Shown piece by piece: positions 55,210 through 63,663 of a stretch of 64,000 bases of DNA. Made by a program: the position numbers and the translations under genes. Below the pieces are notes generated by a model. It ran no database searches and was not told the origin of the DNA. It worked only from the letters and a program-made list of their open reading frames with translations. This DNA comes from CAVQOB01 sp963714325 (lineage in GTDB: Bacteria; Pseudomonadota; Alphaproteobacteria; Rhizobiales; Hyphomicrobiaceae), in NCBI GenBank assembly GCA_963714325.1, contig CAVQOB010000013.1, positions 34,304-98,303 on the forward strand, read 5' to 3'. Within the stretch, counting starts at the first letter, position 1. Each line of letters opens with the position of its first letter.

Positions 55210-56238
55210 ATGGCAACACTGCGCACGATTGCTGACCTTGCGGGCCACGGCCTTGTCCGATCCGACGACCAGGCAGCGCTCGAGGCCGTGGCCGCGCGCT
55301 ATGCCGTCGCCGTGACGCCGGAGATGGCGCGCTTGATCGACATCGCCGATCCAGACGATCCGATCGCGCGCCAGTTCGTTCCCGATTCCCGCGAGTTGGT
55401 ATCAACGCCGAATGAAAGCGCCGACCCGATCGGCGATGCGCGGCACGAGGTGGTCCCGGGTGTCATTCATCGCTATCCCGACCGCGTCCTGCTGAAGCTG
55501 ACGCACGCTTGTCCGGTCTATTGCCGATTCTGTTTCCGGCGCGAGATGGTCGGGCCCTCGAGCGAGCAGACGTTGACGCCAGCGAAGCTTGACACCGCCC
55601 TCAACTACATTGCCACACGTCCGGCCATCCACGAGGTGATTTTGACCGGCGGCGATCCGTTCATTCTGTCGGCGCGGCGAATCAGCCACGTGACGCAACG
55701 ACTGTCGACCATCGCACATATCCAGGTCATTCGCTGGCATACACGCGTGCCGGTGGTCGATCCGGGCCGAGTGACACCCGAACTCGTCGCCGCGCTGCGA
55801 GCGCACGACAAGGCCGCGTTCGTTGCGATCCATGTCAATCATGCCCGCGAATTTTCCGAACCAGCGCGCCGTGCGATCGCGCGGCTGGTGGATAGTGGAA
55901 TTCCGTTACTCAGCCAAACCGTGCTGTTGAAGGGCATCAACGATGATCCCGAGACGATGGCCGAGCTGCTGCGCGCCTGCGTCGCTAACCGGATCAAACC
56001 TTACTATCTCCATCACGCCGACCGTGCGCCCGGCACCAGCCATTTCCGCACGACGATTGCCGAGGGGCAGGCGCTGATGCGAGCGCTGCGCGGCCGCCTC
56101 TCAGGACTGGCGCAACCGACCTACGTGCTCGACATCCCCGGCGGCGTCGCAAAAGTACCGATTGGTCCTGGCTATCTCGACAATGATGGCGTCCGCGATC
56201 CCGACGGCAACGCGCACAGCTACGTGGATCGCGGTTGA
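55210..56238 (+). CDS. Radical SAM lysine-2,3-aminomutase-like protein
   Basis: A 342-residue radical SAM enzyme of the KamA/EpmB family, with the Fe-S motif CPVYCRFCFRREMVG (~98-112), ILTGGDPF and the PLP-lysine region YYLHHADRAPGTSHFR (the Lys is expected near C-terminal KVP). EpmB makes the beta-lysine that modifies elongation factor P. No epmA or efp is seen nearby, so free lysine 2,3-aminomutase is the alternative. It starts 9 nt after the UDG-like gene. Confidence 0.88.
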   Translation: MATLRTIADLAGHGLVRSDDQAALEAVAARYAVAVTPEMARLIDIADPDDPIARQFVPDSRELVSTPNESADPIGDARHEVVPGVIHRYPDRVLLKLTHACPVYCRFCFRREMVGPSSEQTLTPAKLDTALNYIATRPAIHEVILTGGDPFILSARRISHVTQRLSTIAHIQVIRWHTRVPVVDPGRVTPELVAALRAHDKAAFVAIHVNHAREFSEPARRAIARLVDSGIPLLSQTVLLKGINDDPETMAELLRACVANRIKPYYLHHADRAPGTSHFRTTIAEGQALMRALRGRLSGLAQPTYVLDIPGGVAKVPIGPGYLDNDGVRDPDGNAHSYVDRG

Positions 56239-56257
56239 GGCTCGCAAACTCCGCCCG

Positions 56258-56651
56258 TCAAAAAATCGTCCGCGCGGTGGCCATCAGGCAGAATGCGGCG
56301 GCGGCCATGATTGCCGTAAAAGTCAGCACCGTGCCGCCGACACGCAGCGGCATGATGTGCGGCGTCTGCGATAAACCATAGGCATGAATGATACGGCCGG
56401 CGAGCAACGCCAATCCGGCGGCGTGCAGGAACAACGCCGGCGTCTTCAAGGACTTCGGCGAGCGCCAACAGCACCAGGGCCAAAGGCACATACTCGGCGA
56501 AGTTGGCGTGCACGCGCATGCGGCGTAGCAGTTCCTTGTCGCCACCGTCGCCGATCTCGACCCGCTGGCCACGCCGCACGCCGATGACGCGAAACGACAG
56601 GACGAGAAAAAGCACCGCCAGCAGCGCGGCATAGAATGCGGTAATGGGCAT
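56258..56651 (-). pseudogene. MAPEG-family membrane protein, one extra base in the frame
   Basis: Start MPITAFYAALLAVLFL at 56651. The MAPEG core GDGGDKELLRRMRVHANFAEYVPLALVL lies in the first frame. At about 56448 (an extra T in CTTG) the frame breaks and continues as KTPALFLHAAGLALLAGRIIHAYG to FCLMATARTIF. Removing the base gives 130 residues with four membrane helices, the family norm. MAPEG proteins are membrane glutathione/eicosanoid-type enzymes. Probably intact in the organism. Confidence 0.87.
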
Positions 56652-56769
56652 CGTTCGCTTTCCTTTTTTGGCTGCAGCAGCGCCGGCGCTTGTGTCAGCA
56701 GACTTGTCAGGCCTTTGACGCCTGTCTAGGGTCAAATGGATCACGGAACGAACGCAAAAGCGAGTGTGA

Positions 56770-57252
56770 ATGAGCGAGCAAAAACCCGAACGAACCTATG
56801 GCGTGGTGCCGCTCGAGACGATCAAGAGCATGAGCGGGCTCGCGTTCCTCCAGGCCATGGTGGCCGGCCAACTGCCATCGCCGCCGATCGGCCGCATGAT
56901 GGGCTTCAGCGCGGCTGAATTTTCGCACGGTCAGTCGGTTTTCGAAGTGACGCCGACCACCGAGCACTATAATCCGATCGGCTCGGTGCACGGCGGGCTG
57001 GCCGGCGCACTGCTCGACAGCACGATGAGCTGCGCGGTGCAAACGACGCTGCCACAAGGCCAGGGCTACACGACGCTTGAGTATCGGGTGCACCTCGTTC
57101 GCGCCATGACCGACCAGACCGGCCCAGTCCGCGCTGAAGGCAAGGTCGTCCATGTCGGGCGGCGGATGGCGACGGCGGAAGGGCGCATTGTCGACGCCAA
57201 GGGTACCCTCTACGCCCACGGTACGACGACGTGCATGATCTTCGATATTTGA
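56770..57252 (+). CDS. PaaI-family hotdog-fold thioesterase
   Basis: A 160-residue protein with the hotdog motif YNPIGSVHGGLAGALLDSTMSCAV (catalytic Asp in LLDS), typical of PaaI/ACOT13-like acyl-CoA thioesterases. It hydrolyses aryl- or acyl-CoA, freeing coenzyme A. The next gene also binds CoA. Confidence 0.9.
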   Translation: MSEQKPERTYGVVPLETIKSMSGLAFLQAMVAGQLPSPPIGRMMGFSAAEFSHGQSVFEVTPTTEHYNPIGSVHGGLAGALLDSTMSCAVQTTLPQGQGYTTLEYRVHLVRAMTDQTGPVRAEGKVVHVGRRMATAEGRIVDAKGTLYAHGTTTCMIFDI

Positions 57253-57264
57253 GCGCGCAGCCTG

Positions 57265-57798
57265 ATGAATCATCGAGTTCCTACGACGACGACGACATCG
57301 CCGGCATCCTCGGCGACGTCAAAACCGTGGCGATGGTCGGCGCATCGGCGAACAGCAATCGCCCCAGCTATTTCGTGCTGAAGTATCTGCTGGCCAAGGG
57401 TTATCGCGTCATTCCGGTCAATCCAAGCTTGGCGGGACAGGAGTTGCTCGGGCAGTCAGTCGCGGGCTCGCTGGCCGAGATCAACGAACCGGTCGATATG
57501 ATCGACATCTTCCGGGCGTCGGACGCCGCATTGGACGTCACGCGGCAAGCGATCGGCCTCAAGGACAAGCTGCAACTGAAAGTCATCTGGATGCAGCTGT
57601 CGGTGCGCAACGACGAGGCGGCAGCCCTCGCCGAAGCCGCCGGCATCAAAGTCGTCATGAACCGTTGCCCGAAGATCGAGTACGGTCGAACTCTCCGGCG
57701 AGATCGGCTGGGCCGGCGTTAACGCCGGTGTCCTATCATCGAAGCGGCCGCTGCTCGGCGCCGGCGTGCAGAACCAGCGGATCACGCCGAAGCGCTGA
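57265..57798 (+). pseudogene. CoA-binding (YccU-like) protein, frame disrupted
   Basis: A Rossmann-fold CoA-binding protein with VAMVGASANSNRPSYFVLKYLLAKGYRVIPVNP and KVVMNRCPKIEYGR. The frame breaks at 57690 (extra A), after which LSGEIGWAGVNAGVLSSKRPLL continues in the next frame to the stop at 57798. The expected N-terminus MNHEFYDDDD is reached from ATG 57265 only by removing two further bases at about 57274 and 57281; that part is less sure. Corrected length is 176 residues. Probably intact in the organism. Confidence 0.78.
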
Positions 57799-57813
57799 TG
57801 TCGCCGCCACCGG

Positions 57814-58611
57814 TTACGCCGGCCGTGGCGTTCCGTCGGGCGCTCCGAGCCAGCGAGCCGTCGCCATATCCGCCGACACGTCGCGCATCCGGGTCGGCGT
57901 GATCACCAGTTCCTCGATCACGGCACGATCAGCGAGCGAGCAGCACAGCAGCACCGCGCGCGCGACGTCTTCCGGCTGAGCCATGCGGGCACGTTCATCG
58001 GCGGTCGGCGGGCGCGGCCGGTTGTCGAGGATCGGCGTCGAGACTTCGCCCGGAAAAATCGTCGTCACCCGCAGCCCCTGGTTGCGGAATGTGTTGCGCA
58101 GATAGGTCATGAAATTGGCAACGCCAGCTTTGGCCGCGCCATAGGCCGCGCCGCCGAGCAGGCTCGGCCGCAACCCGGCAACCGAGGCAATGGTCACAAT
58201 CGTGCCGCCACCGCGCGCAAGCATGTCAGGCAACACCGCCTTGCTCAGCAGGTAGACCGCATCAAGATTAACGGCGACAATCGCATTCCAGTCGTCTTCG
58301 GCAAGCCATTGCACATTGCGCACCTTGCCGGCACTGCCGGCATTGTTGACGAGGATGTCGACCGGTCCGGCCTTGGTACGCGCCCAATCCATCAATGCGG
58401 TGATCGCGACGCTGCTGGTCACGTCGGCGGCACGGGCCGACGCGGCGCCGCCGCGTGTGACGATTTCGGCGGCGACCCGGTCGATCTCCGCTTGCCGCCG
58501 GCCGGTCAGAATGACGTGGCACCCCGCGCCGGCCAGCGCCAACGCGGTTTCGCGTCCAATGCCGGTACCGGCGCCGGTGACGAGAGCGACTTTGCCTTTC
58601 AGAAGCGACAT
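57814..58611 (-). CDS. SDR-family NAD(P)-dependent oxidoreductase
   Basis: The start at 58611 (MSLLKGKVALVTGAGTGIG) follows AAGGTGGGA. The protein is about 265 residues. Cofactor motif TGAGTGIG, NNAGSAG, and catalytic YGAAKAGV with Ser in IASVAG. It lies 13 nt after the BKACE gene on the same strand, so the two likely work on the same beta-keto acid. The substrate is unknown. Confidence 0.88.
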   Translation of the reverse strand: MSLLKGKVALVTGAGTGIGRETALALAGAGCHVILTGRRQAEIDRVAAEIVTRGGAASARAADVTSSVAITALMDWARTKAGPVDILVNNAGSAGKVRNVQWLAEDDWNAIVAVNLDAVYLLSKAVLPDMLARGGGTIVTIASVAGLRPSLLGGAAYGAAKAGVANFMTYLRNTFRNQGLRVTTIFPGEVSTPILDNRPRPPTADERARMAQPEDVARAVLLCCSLADRAVIEELVITPTRMRDVSADMATARWLGAPDGTPRPA

Positions 58612-58624
58612 CGTGATCCCACCT

Positions 58625-59569
58625 TCAGAAGTTGACCTTGTCGCCGCCTTTGAGTTGCAGCATCTCGCGCGCTTCGGCAGGTGTTGCGATCTCAAGCCCG
58701 ACGGCTTCGATCATCTGGCGGACGAGCTTGACCTGCTCAGCGTTGGATTTGGCGAGGCGGCCCGGGCCGACCCAGAGCGAGTCTTCAAGCCCGACGCGGA
58801 CATTGCCGCCCATCGCGATGGCCTGTGCTGCGATCGGCAATTGATTGCGGCCAGCGCCAAGAACGCTCCATTGGTATTGATCGCCGAACAGCCGGTCAGC
58901 AGTGCGCTTCATGTGCATGACGTCCTCGGGGTGCGGGCCGATGCCGCCGAGAATGCCGAATACCGATTGGATAAAAAATGGCGGCTTGACCAGACCGCGA
59001 TCGGCGAAGTGGCGCAGCGTGTAGAGGTGGCCGATGTCGTAACACTCGATCTCAAAGCGCGTGTTGTTCCGGGCGCAGGTCGTCAGGATGTTTTCGATGT
59101 CCTTGAAGGTGTTCTTGAAGATGCGGTCGTCGGAGCCGGCGAGATAAGGTTTCTCCCAGTCGAACTTGAAATCCTTCTGCCGCTCCAGCATCGGGAAGAG
59201 GCCGAAATTCATCGAACCCATGTTGAGCGACGCAACTTCCGGCTTGTAGTGCGCGCAGGGGACCAGTCGCTCCTCGACCGACATCGTCGGAGCACCTCCC
59301 GTCGTGATGTTGAGCACGCAGTTGGAGCGCTGCTTGATGACTTTCAGGAACGGCGCGAAGGCTTCGACCGACTGATCGGGCTTGCCGGTCTTGGGATCAC
59401 GCGCATGCACGTGGACGAGGGCGGCGCCCGCTTCAGCAGCGCCGACCGCCGCATCGATGATCTCCTCTGGCGTGATCGGCAGATGCGGCGACATGGAAGG
59501 CGTATGGATGGCACCCGTGACCGCGCAGGTGATCATCACTTTGCGCTTTTTCTTCAGGACAGTGGCCAT
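58625..59569 (-). CDS. BKACE family (3-keto-5-aminohexanoate cleavage-like) protein
   Basis: A 314-residue TIM-barrel protein of the beta-keto acid cleavage family (DUF849). Landmarks are ITCAVTGAIHTPSMSPHLPITPEEI, VHVHARD with metal-binding histidines, and GHLYTLRHF. BKACE enzymes condense a beta-keto acid with acetyl-CoA to give an acyl-CoA and acetoacetate. The active-site variant cannot be told. It pairs with the downstream SDR. Confidence 0.93.
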   Translation of the reverse strand: MATVLKKKRKVMITCAVTGAIHTPSMSPHLPITPEEIIDAAVGAAEAGAALVHVHARDPKTGKPDQSVEAFAPFLKVIKQRSNCVLNITTGGAPTMSVEERLVPCAHYKPEVASLNMGSMNFGLFPMLERQKDFKFDWEKPYLAGSDDRIFKNTFKDIENILTTCARNNTRFEIECYDIGHLYTLRHFADRGLVKPPFFIQSVFGILGGIGPHPEDVMHMKRTADRLFGDQYQWSVLGAGRNQLPIAAQAIAMGGNVRVGLEDSLWVGPGRLAKSNAEQVKLVRQMIEAVGLEIATPAEAREMLQLKGGDKVNF

Positions 59570-59691
59570 GGTTCGCTCCCGGTTCTATGGCTGCTTCCAT
59601 AAGCCTAGCACGGGCGGCAGGAGATGCTACTCTCGTGACCGCATGGCAGCCCGCACGACTGAAACACGACCGAGAGAAGGGAGTCGACGAC

Positions 59692-60468
59692 ATGGATCTG
59701 CAGATCAAGGGCCTGAAAGTTCTGGTGACGGCGGGCGCCGGTGGGATCGGCATCGAAATCGCCCGCGCCTTCGTCCGCGAGGGCGCCAAGGTCCATGTCT
59801 GCGATGTCGACGACAAGGCGCTGGCGGCGCTGAAAGACACCGACCCGGCCTTGACGTGGAGCCGATGTGATGTCGCAGACCGCGCTGACGTCGCGGCCCT
59901 GTTCGAGACAGCGTTGAAAAATCTCGGCGGACTCGACTGCCTGGTCAACAACGCCGGTATTGCCGGCCCGACCGGCAAAGTCGAAGAGATCAACCCGGAG
60001 GACTGGGACCGCTGTATCGCCGTCGACTTGACCAGTCAGTTCAATTGCGCGCGCCTCGCCATCCCACATCTCAAGAATTCGAAGAACGCCAGCATCATGA
60101 ACCTGTCGTCACAGGCCGGCAAGCATGGTTTTCCCCTGCGCTCGCCCTATGCGGCAGCGAAGTGGGGTGTGATCGGCTTTACGAAGTCAATCGCCATCGA
60201 GCTTGGACCATTCGGCATTCGCGTCAACGCCTTGCTACCGGGCCTCGTGGCCGGCGATCGCATCCGGCGCGTCATCGAGGCGAAGGCGCAGCAACGCGGT
60301 CTCGCCTTCAAGGAGCAAGAGCAAATTATGTTCTCCTCGACCTCGATTAAGGACTACGTGACGCCGCAGCAGCTCGCCGACATGGTGGTGTTCGCGGCAA
60401 GCCCACGCACGAAAACAATTTCCGGACAGGCGATCTCGGTCTGCGGCGATACCAACATGCTCGGGTGA
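59692..60468 (+). CDS. SDR-family oxidoreductase
   Basis: The start at 59692 (MDLQIKGLKVLVTAGAGGIG) follows GAAGGGAG by about 9 nt; the longer frame is unsupported. The protein is about 258 residues. Cofactor motif TAGAGGIG (a Thr-Ala variant of TGxxxGIG), NNAGIAG, and YAAAKWGVIG with the catalytic Tyr-Lys; Ser in NLSSQAG. It is divergent from the BKACE gene. The substrate is unknown. Confidence 0.87.
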   Translation: MDLQIKGLKVLVTAGAGGIGIEIARAFVREGAKVHVCDVDDKALAALKDTDPALTWSRCDVADRADVAALFETALKNLGGLDCLVNNAGIAGPTGKVEEINPEDWDRCIAVDLTSQFNCARLAIPHLKNSKNASIMNLSSQAGKHGFPLRSPYAAAKWGVIGFTKSIAIELGPFGIRVNALLPGLVAGDRIRRVIEAKAQQRGLAFKEQEQIMFSSTSIKDYVTPQQLADMVVFAASPRTKTISGQAISVCGDTNMLG

Positions 60469-60571
60469 AGCAAGGCAACTGAGCCTTGACGACCCGTCGC
60501 CCAATCAAGCCTGCTTCGAACCAGCGAGCATGCCTGCGGGCCTCGCGGCCGTCACGTATGGACGGCACGAT

Positions 60572-60822
60572 TACGGCAGCGACCGCGCGACACGAAAGCC
60601 GAGGCTGCCAAACGAATCCACTGTTTCCCTCTCCCCATGCGTCTTCATGCATGGGGAGAGGGTCAGTGTGAGGGGCAGCGACGAGTCCGCACATGGCCAA
60701 TCCCTCAAGAACGTTGTGGCGTCGATCTTTCTGTCGGTCGCCCCTCACCCTGACCCTCTCCCCGCCGAAGGGCAGGGAGAGGGAATGCGGCGCGCCATCC
60801 GTCAAGCGACCGCGCGATGCGG
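60572..60822 (+). repeat. 251-bp direct repeat, left copy
   Basis: It matches 61582-61832 at a constant offset of 1010 bp without gaps. It contains a CTCTCCCC palindrome (60627-60662), the constant segment AACGTTGTGGCGTCGATCTT, and a second palindrome near 60755-60784. The PIN/Phd pair lies between the copies. Confidence 0.85.
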
Positions 60823-60867
60823 AATGCTCTAGCGTGGCTTTCGCTCCGATTTGGCCAAAGGTAACAC

Positions 60868-61107
60868 TTACGGTTTGCTGGGGGTGCGCCAGGACTGTGC
60901 GCGGCTTTCCCGAACCACGTCGATGATGTCGGCCGTCTTGGCCTTCGTTTTGACAGCGGGAACGTCGAGTGGTGAGCCCTTGGCCTCACGCTTTCGCAAC
61001 ACGAAAGTCTCTCCGCCACGCCGCTTGATGATCACGTCTTCCTTGCGCGCGCGATCGAGAACCTCTGCGAGTTTCTTGCGCGCTTCAGTGAATGTATAGC
61101 TCTTCAT
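60868..61107 (-). CDS. Phd/YefM-type antitoxin candidate
   Basis: A 79-residue protein beginning KSYTFTEARKKLAEVLDRARKE, followed by VIIKRRGGETFVL, the Phd/YefM DNA-binding pattern. The C-terminal tail is polar and would block the toxin. Its start overlaps the toxin stop by 4 nt, so it is second in the pair. Confidence 0.85.
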   Translation of the reverse strand: MKSYTFTEARKKLAEVLDRARKEDVIIKRRGGETFVLRKREAKGSPLDVPAVKTKAKTADIIDVVRESRAQSWRTPSKP

Positions 61108-61505
61108 GACCGTTCCTCACCGTAGAGCGCAACACCGGCGCGTGTTGCCATCTTTCGCATCTGTGCGTCGAGCGTAAGCAAGGGGGCTCTGGCCTCTATG
61201 GCACACCGCACGACATACGCGTCATAGGCGTAGGTTTTTTCATGCACGGCCAATTGTATTGCGGCACCTACGTCAATGTCGCGTAACGCGACCTGGATAG
61301 CTTGGAATGAGCGCCATATCGCTGTCGCTTCGTCGGACGTGACCTTGCGGCGCTTGACGAGACTCGAAACGGCATTGCCCAACTCATACGGCAGCGTCGC
61401 CGATGCTAGCAGTTCGACACTGGACGTGGATGCCAGCAGAGACGCCCGTTCCGGCTCATCCAGAAGCACAGCCAACACGGCACTCGTATCAATGACGATT
61501 TCCAT
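61104..61505 (-). CDS. PIN-domain (VapC-like) toxin
   Basis: The start at 61505 (MEIVIDTSAVLAVLLDEPER) fits VapC; the frame runs further up without support. The protein is 133 residues. The PIN acidic residues are Asp6 (IDTSA), Glu in PYELGNA, Asp in YDAYVVRC and Asp in TLDAQM, as needed for a Mg2+-dependent RNase. It precedes its antitoxin, opposite to the usual vapBC order. It overlaps the antitoxin start (ATGA). Confidence 0.88.
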   Translation of the reverse strand: MEIVIDTSAVLAVLLDEPERASLLASTSSVELLASATLPYELGNAVSSLVKRRKVTSDEATAIWRSFQAIQVALRDIDVGAAIQLAVHEKTYAYDAYVVRCAIEARAPLLTLDAQMRKMATRAGVALYGEERS

Positions 61506-61581
61506 CTGTACATATGTACATTGCGCTATTGAGTGCGTCAATGAACGTCGAGACAGCACCATCAGCCCGTCAGTCCACCCT

Positions 61582-61832
61582 CACGGCAGTGACCGCGCGA
61601 CACGGAAGCCGCGACTGCCAAACGAATCTTCTGTTTCCCTCTCCCCATTCGTCTTCACGCATGGGGAGAGGGTTAGGGTGAGGGGCAGCGACCAGTCCGA
61701 ACATGGCCAATCCGTCAAGAACGTTGTGGCGTCGATCTTTCTGTCGGTCGCCCCTCTCCCTGACCCTCTCCCCGTTGAAGGACGGGGAGAGGGAATACCG
61801 CGCGCCATCAGTCAAGTGACCGCGCGACACGG
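61582..61832 (+). repeat. 251-bp direct repeat, right copy
   Basis: The right-hand partner of 60572-60822. The unit GACCGCGCGACACGGAAGCC occurs at both its start (61591) and end (61819), suggesting it is itself built from a ~228-bp tandem unit. Confidence 0.85.
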
Positions 61833-62582
61833 AAGCCGAGAGACATACCAAATTGGTTTGTGGTGTCCCTATTTCGGGTGCCAGTTCACGGCGCTGCCGT
61901 TGGGGCAGCTGTTGCTGCGATTTTTGTATGTTGGAATGACTTTGTCGGGGGGCAGAATGAGCATTCCCAGTAATTTAGCACCATCCCAATCTCCCACTTT
62001 GCTCACAGAGTGAGGAGTTTGCACCCGGTTTGGCAGGAAGCCGCCACACCTGGCCGCGCCAGTTGTAGCGAATGTTGCCATCCGCCAGCGCCTCGACGAG
62101 TTGAGCGTCGGTCACTCCAGTAGTACTACCCGACGACACGGAGTTCGGCTGGCCCGCGCAGCGGTGGGACAGAAGGAAAGCACGCCATCCTGCCGTTGTG
62201 TATCCCCGTCTTGCCAGGGCGCCCATCGCTGGTCATCTGGCAATCATCGCCGGTCGCAGGCACGTACGTGGGCGTTGTGTTCGCTGGGTGCCACCATGTA
62301 TAGTTCCCAGACTTCGGGTTCACCTTCGGCTGCCAACCCTCACCTATAGGGCGCGGACCTGCAAATGCCCCGATACATCCCCCTTGCCGTTTCACGGTTT
62401 ATAGCGGCAAAACCGATCTGCGCCTTTGAAGACGTAGACGCCGGACTTTCCGACTTGCGTTGTGCAGGGCTCTGCAGTGACCCTCTCCGCCGTCGCCGGC
62501 ACGTACGTGGGTGTTATGTTCGTTGGGTGCCACCATGTGCAGTTCCCAGACTTCGGGTTCACCTTCGGCTGCCAACCCTCAC
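61833..62582. other. Region without a supported gene, holding a 107-bp repeat
   Basis: Several short minus-strand frames exist (for example 61869-62081, 61975-62226 and 62126-62395), but none has a start signal, signal peptide or known domain, and they overlap each other. Two of them translate the repeat copies at 62256-62362 and 62495-62601 (GWQPKVNPKSGN peptide). They may be tail fragments of the adjacent caspase-like gene. Confidence 0.5.
62256..62362 (-). repeat. 107-bp direct repeat, copy 1
   Basis: Nearly identical to 62495-62601 at an offset of 239 bp. On the minus strand it encodes AGPRPIGEGWQPKVNPKSGN and TWWHP. Confidence 0.8.
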
Positions 62583-62601
62583 CTATAGGGCGCGGACCTG
62601 C
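62495..62601 (-). repeat. 107-bp direct repeat, copy 2
   Basis: Second copy. It overlaps the last codons of the caspase-like gene in another frame, so it could be a C-terminal extension lost to a shift, or an independent insertion. Confidence 0.8.
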
Positions 62602-63663
62602 CATCCGGTAGTCGGAGTGTTCGTCCCTGGCGAAGTGGACGGAGAAACCGCTGCCGGTGCGATGCGCGTCCGCTCCGCATCCGCATTGCCCTGTCTGATC
62701 TCAGCCAGCAACCGGCGCGCCTCGTCGCCGAAGAAGGTGTCACCGTAGCGCCTGATGAAGTTCTCAAGCGTCGCCTCGTTCTTGGAGTCGCGCACATCCG
62801 GCCACGCCGCCTGCGCTTCGGCAAACAGAGTCGTCACAACTGGTGCAGGCGCAGGCAACGGTGCTGCTACGGGCGGCGCCACGACCACCGGCGGCGATAC
62901 CGCCGCCACCCACGCCAGAAACACTCGCCGCGACAGGCCGTGCAGCGCCCACGGCTGCTGCTTGTTGTCGGTTGCCGTCGCCACCGCCTCGCGCACGTTC
63001 TGGAACAGATCGAGGTTGCTGAACCCGGGCTTGACGAGTTCCGCCGCCAGCGCTTTCGCATAGGGCCCGCCGCCCTGGCCGACATCCGACGCCGTGCGGC
63101 CGAACTGTGTCGCGAACCCAACCACCATCCCATCCGGCGTCGGGATCGGCGCAAGACCTTTGGTCGCCGCCTTCTCCGGCAGCAGCAGCTCGTTGCGGCA
63201 GGCGTCGAACACCACGAAGTGCACCGCGCGCGGCGCCCGCTCCTGCAGGATCTTCAGAATGTCATCGAGTCGCACGGACGCATCCCAAAATCCGGCATCG
63301 GCCGGGTCGGTCGCGTCGACGGGGATTACGTAGTTGACGTTGCTGCCCTGCTCGGCCGCGCCATGGCCGGAGTAGTAGAGGAAGCCGATGGCGCCGGGCC
63401 CCGCCGCCGCCAGCCGCCCGGCATAGGCGCGCACCGCGCCGAGCAGTTGGCCGCGCTATTGGTCCTTGAGCGGCGTCTGCTTTTCGAACCCAATCTTCGC
63501 CAGCGCCTTGCCGACGAGATCGATGTCGTTGTGCGGATTGTCCAGCGCGCCGACGGCTTTGTCATAAGCGCGATTGCCAATCAGCAGCGCGTGCCGGTCC
63601 TGCGCCACCCCCGGCGTGAACAAATCCCACAATCAAAATCGCCAGCAAAATCCGCTGCAACAC
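62583..63663 (-). pseudogene. Caspase-like (peptidase C14) gene, broken
   Basis: The minus strand encodes a secreted caspase-fold protein. The likely start is GTG at 63663 after GGAAGGGG, giving a signal LQRILLAILIVGFVHAG, then RHALLIGNRAYDKAVGALDNPHND. The catalytic His is in YYSGHG and the catalytic Cys in FDACRN. A C-terminal AFAEAQ/RRYGDTFFGDEARRLL segment follows. Two lesions break it: an extra C in the C5 run at 63608-63612, which shifts the signal out of frame, and an in-frame TAG at 63456-63458. The stretch 62583-63434 is open for 283 residues. Corrected length is about 359 residues. The stop codon makes real decay more likely here than in the other broken genes. Confidence 0.82.

Noticed and set aside
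58316..59602. Long plus-strand open frame of 428 codons
   Set aside because: It lies antisense to the BKACE and SDR genes, which have clear family motifs. It has no domain of its own.
61869..62395. Three overlapping minus-strand frames as separate genes
   Set aside because: No ribosome-binding sites, signal peptides or known domains, and two overlap each other. Parts are copies of a 107-bp repeat.
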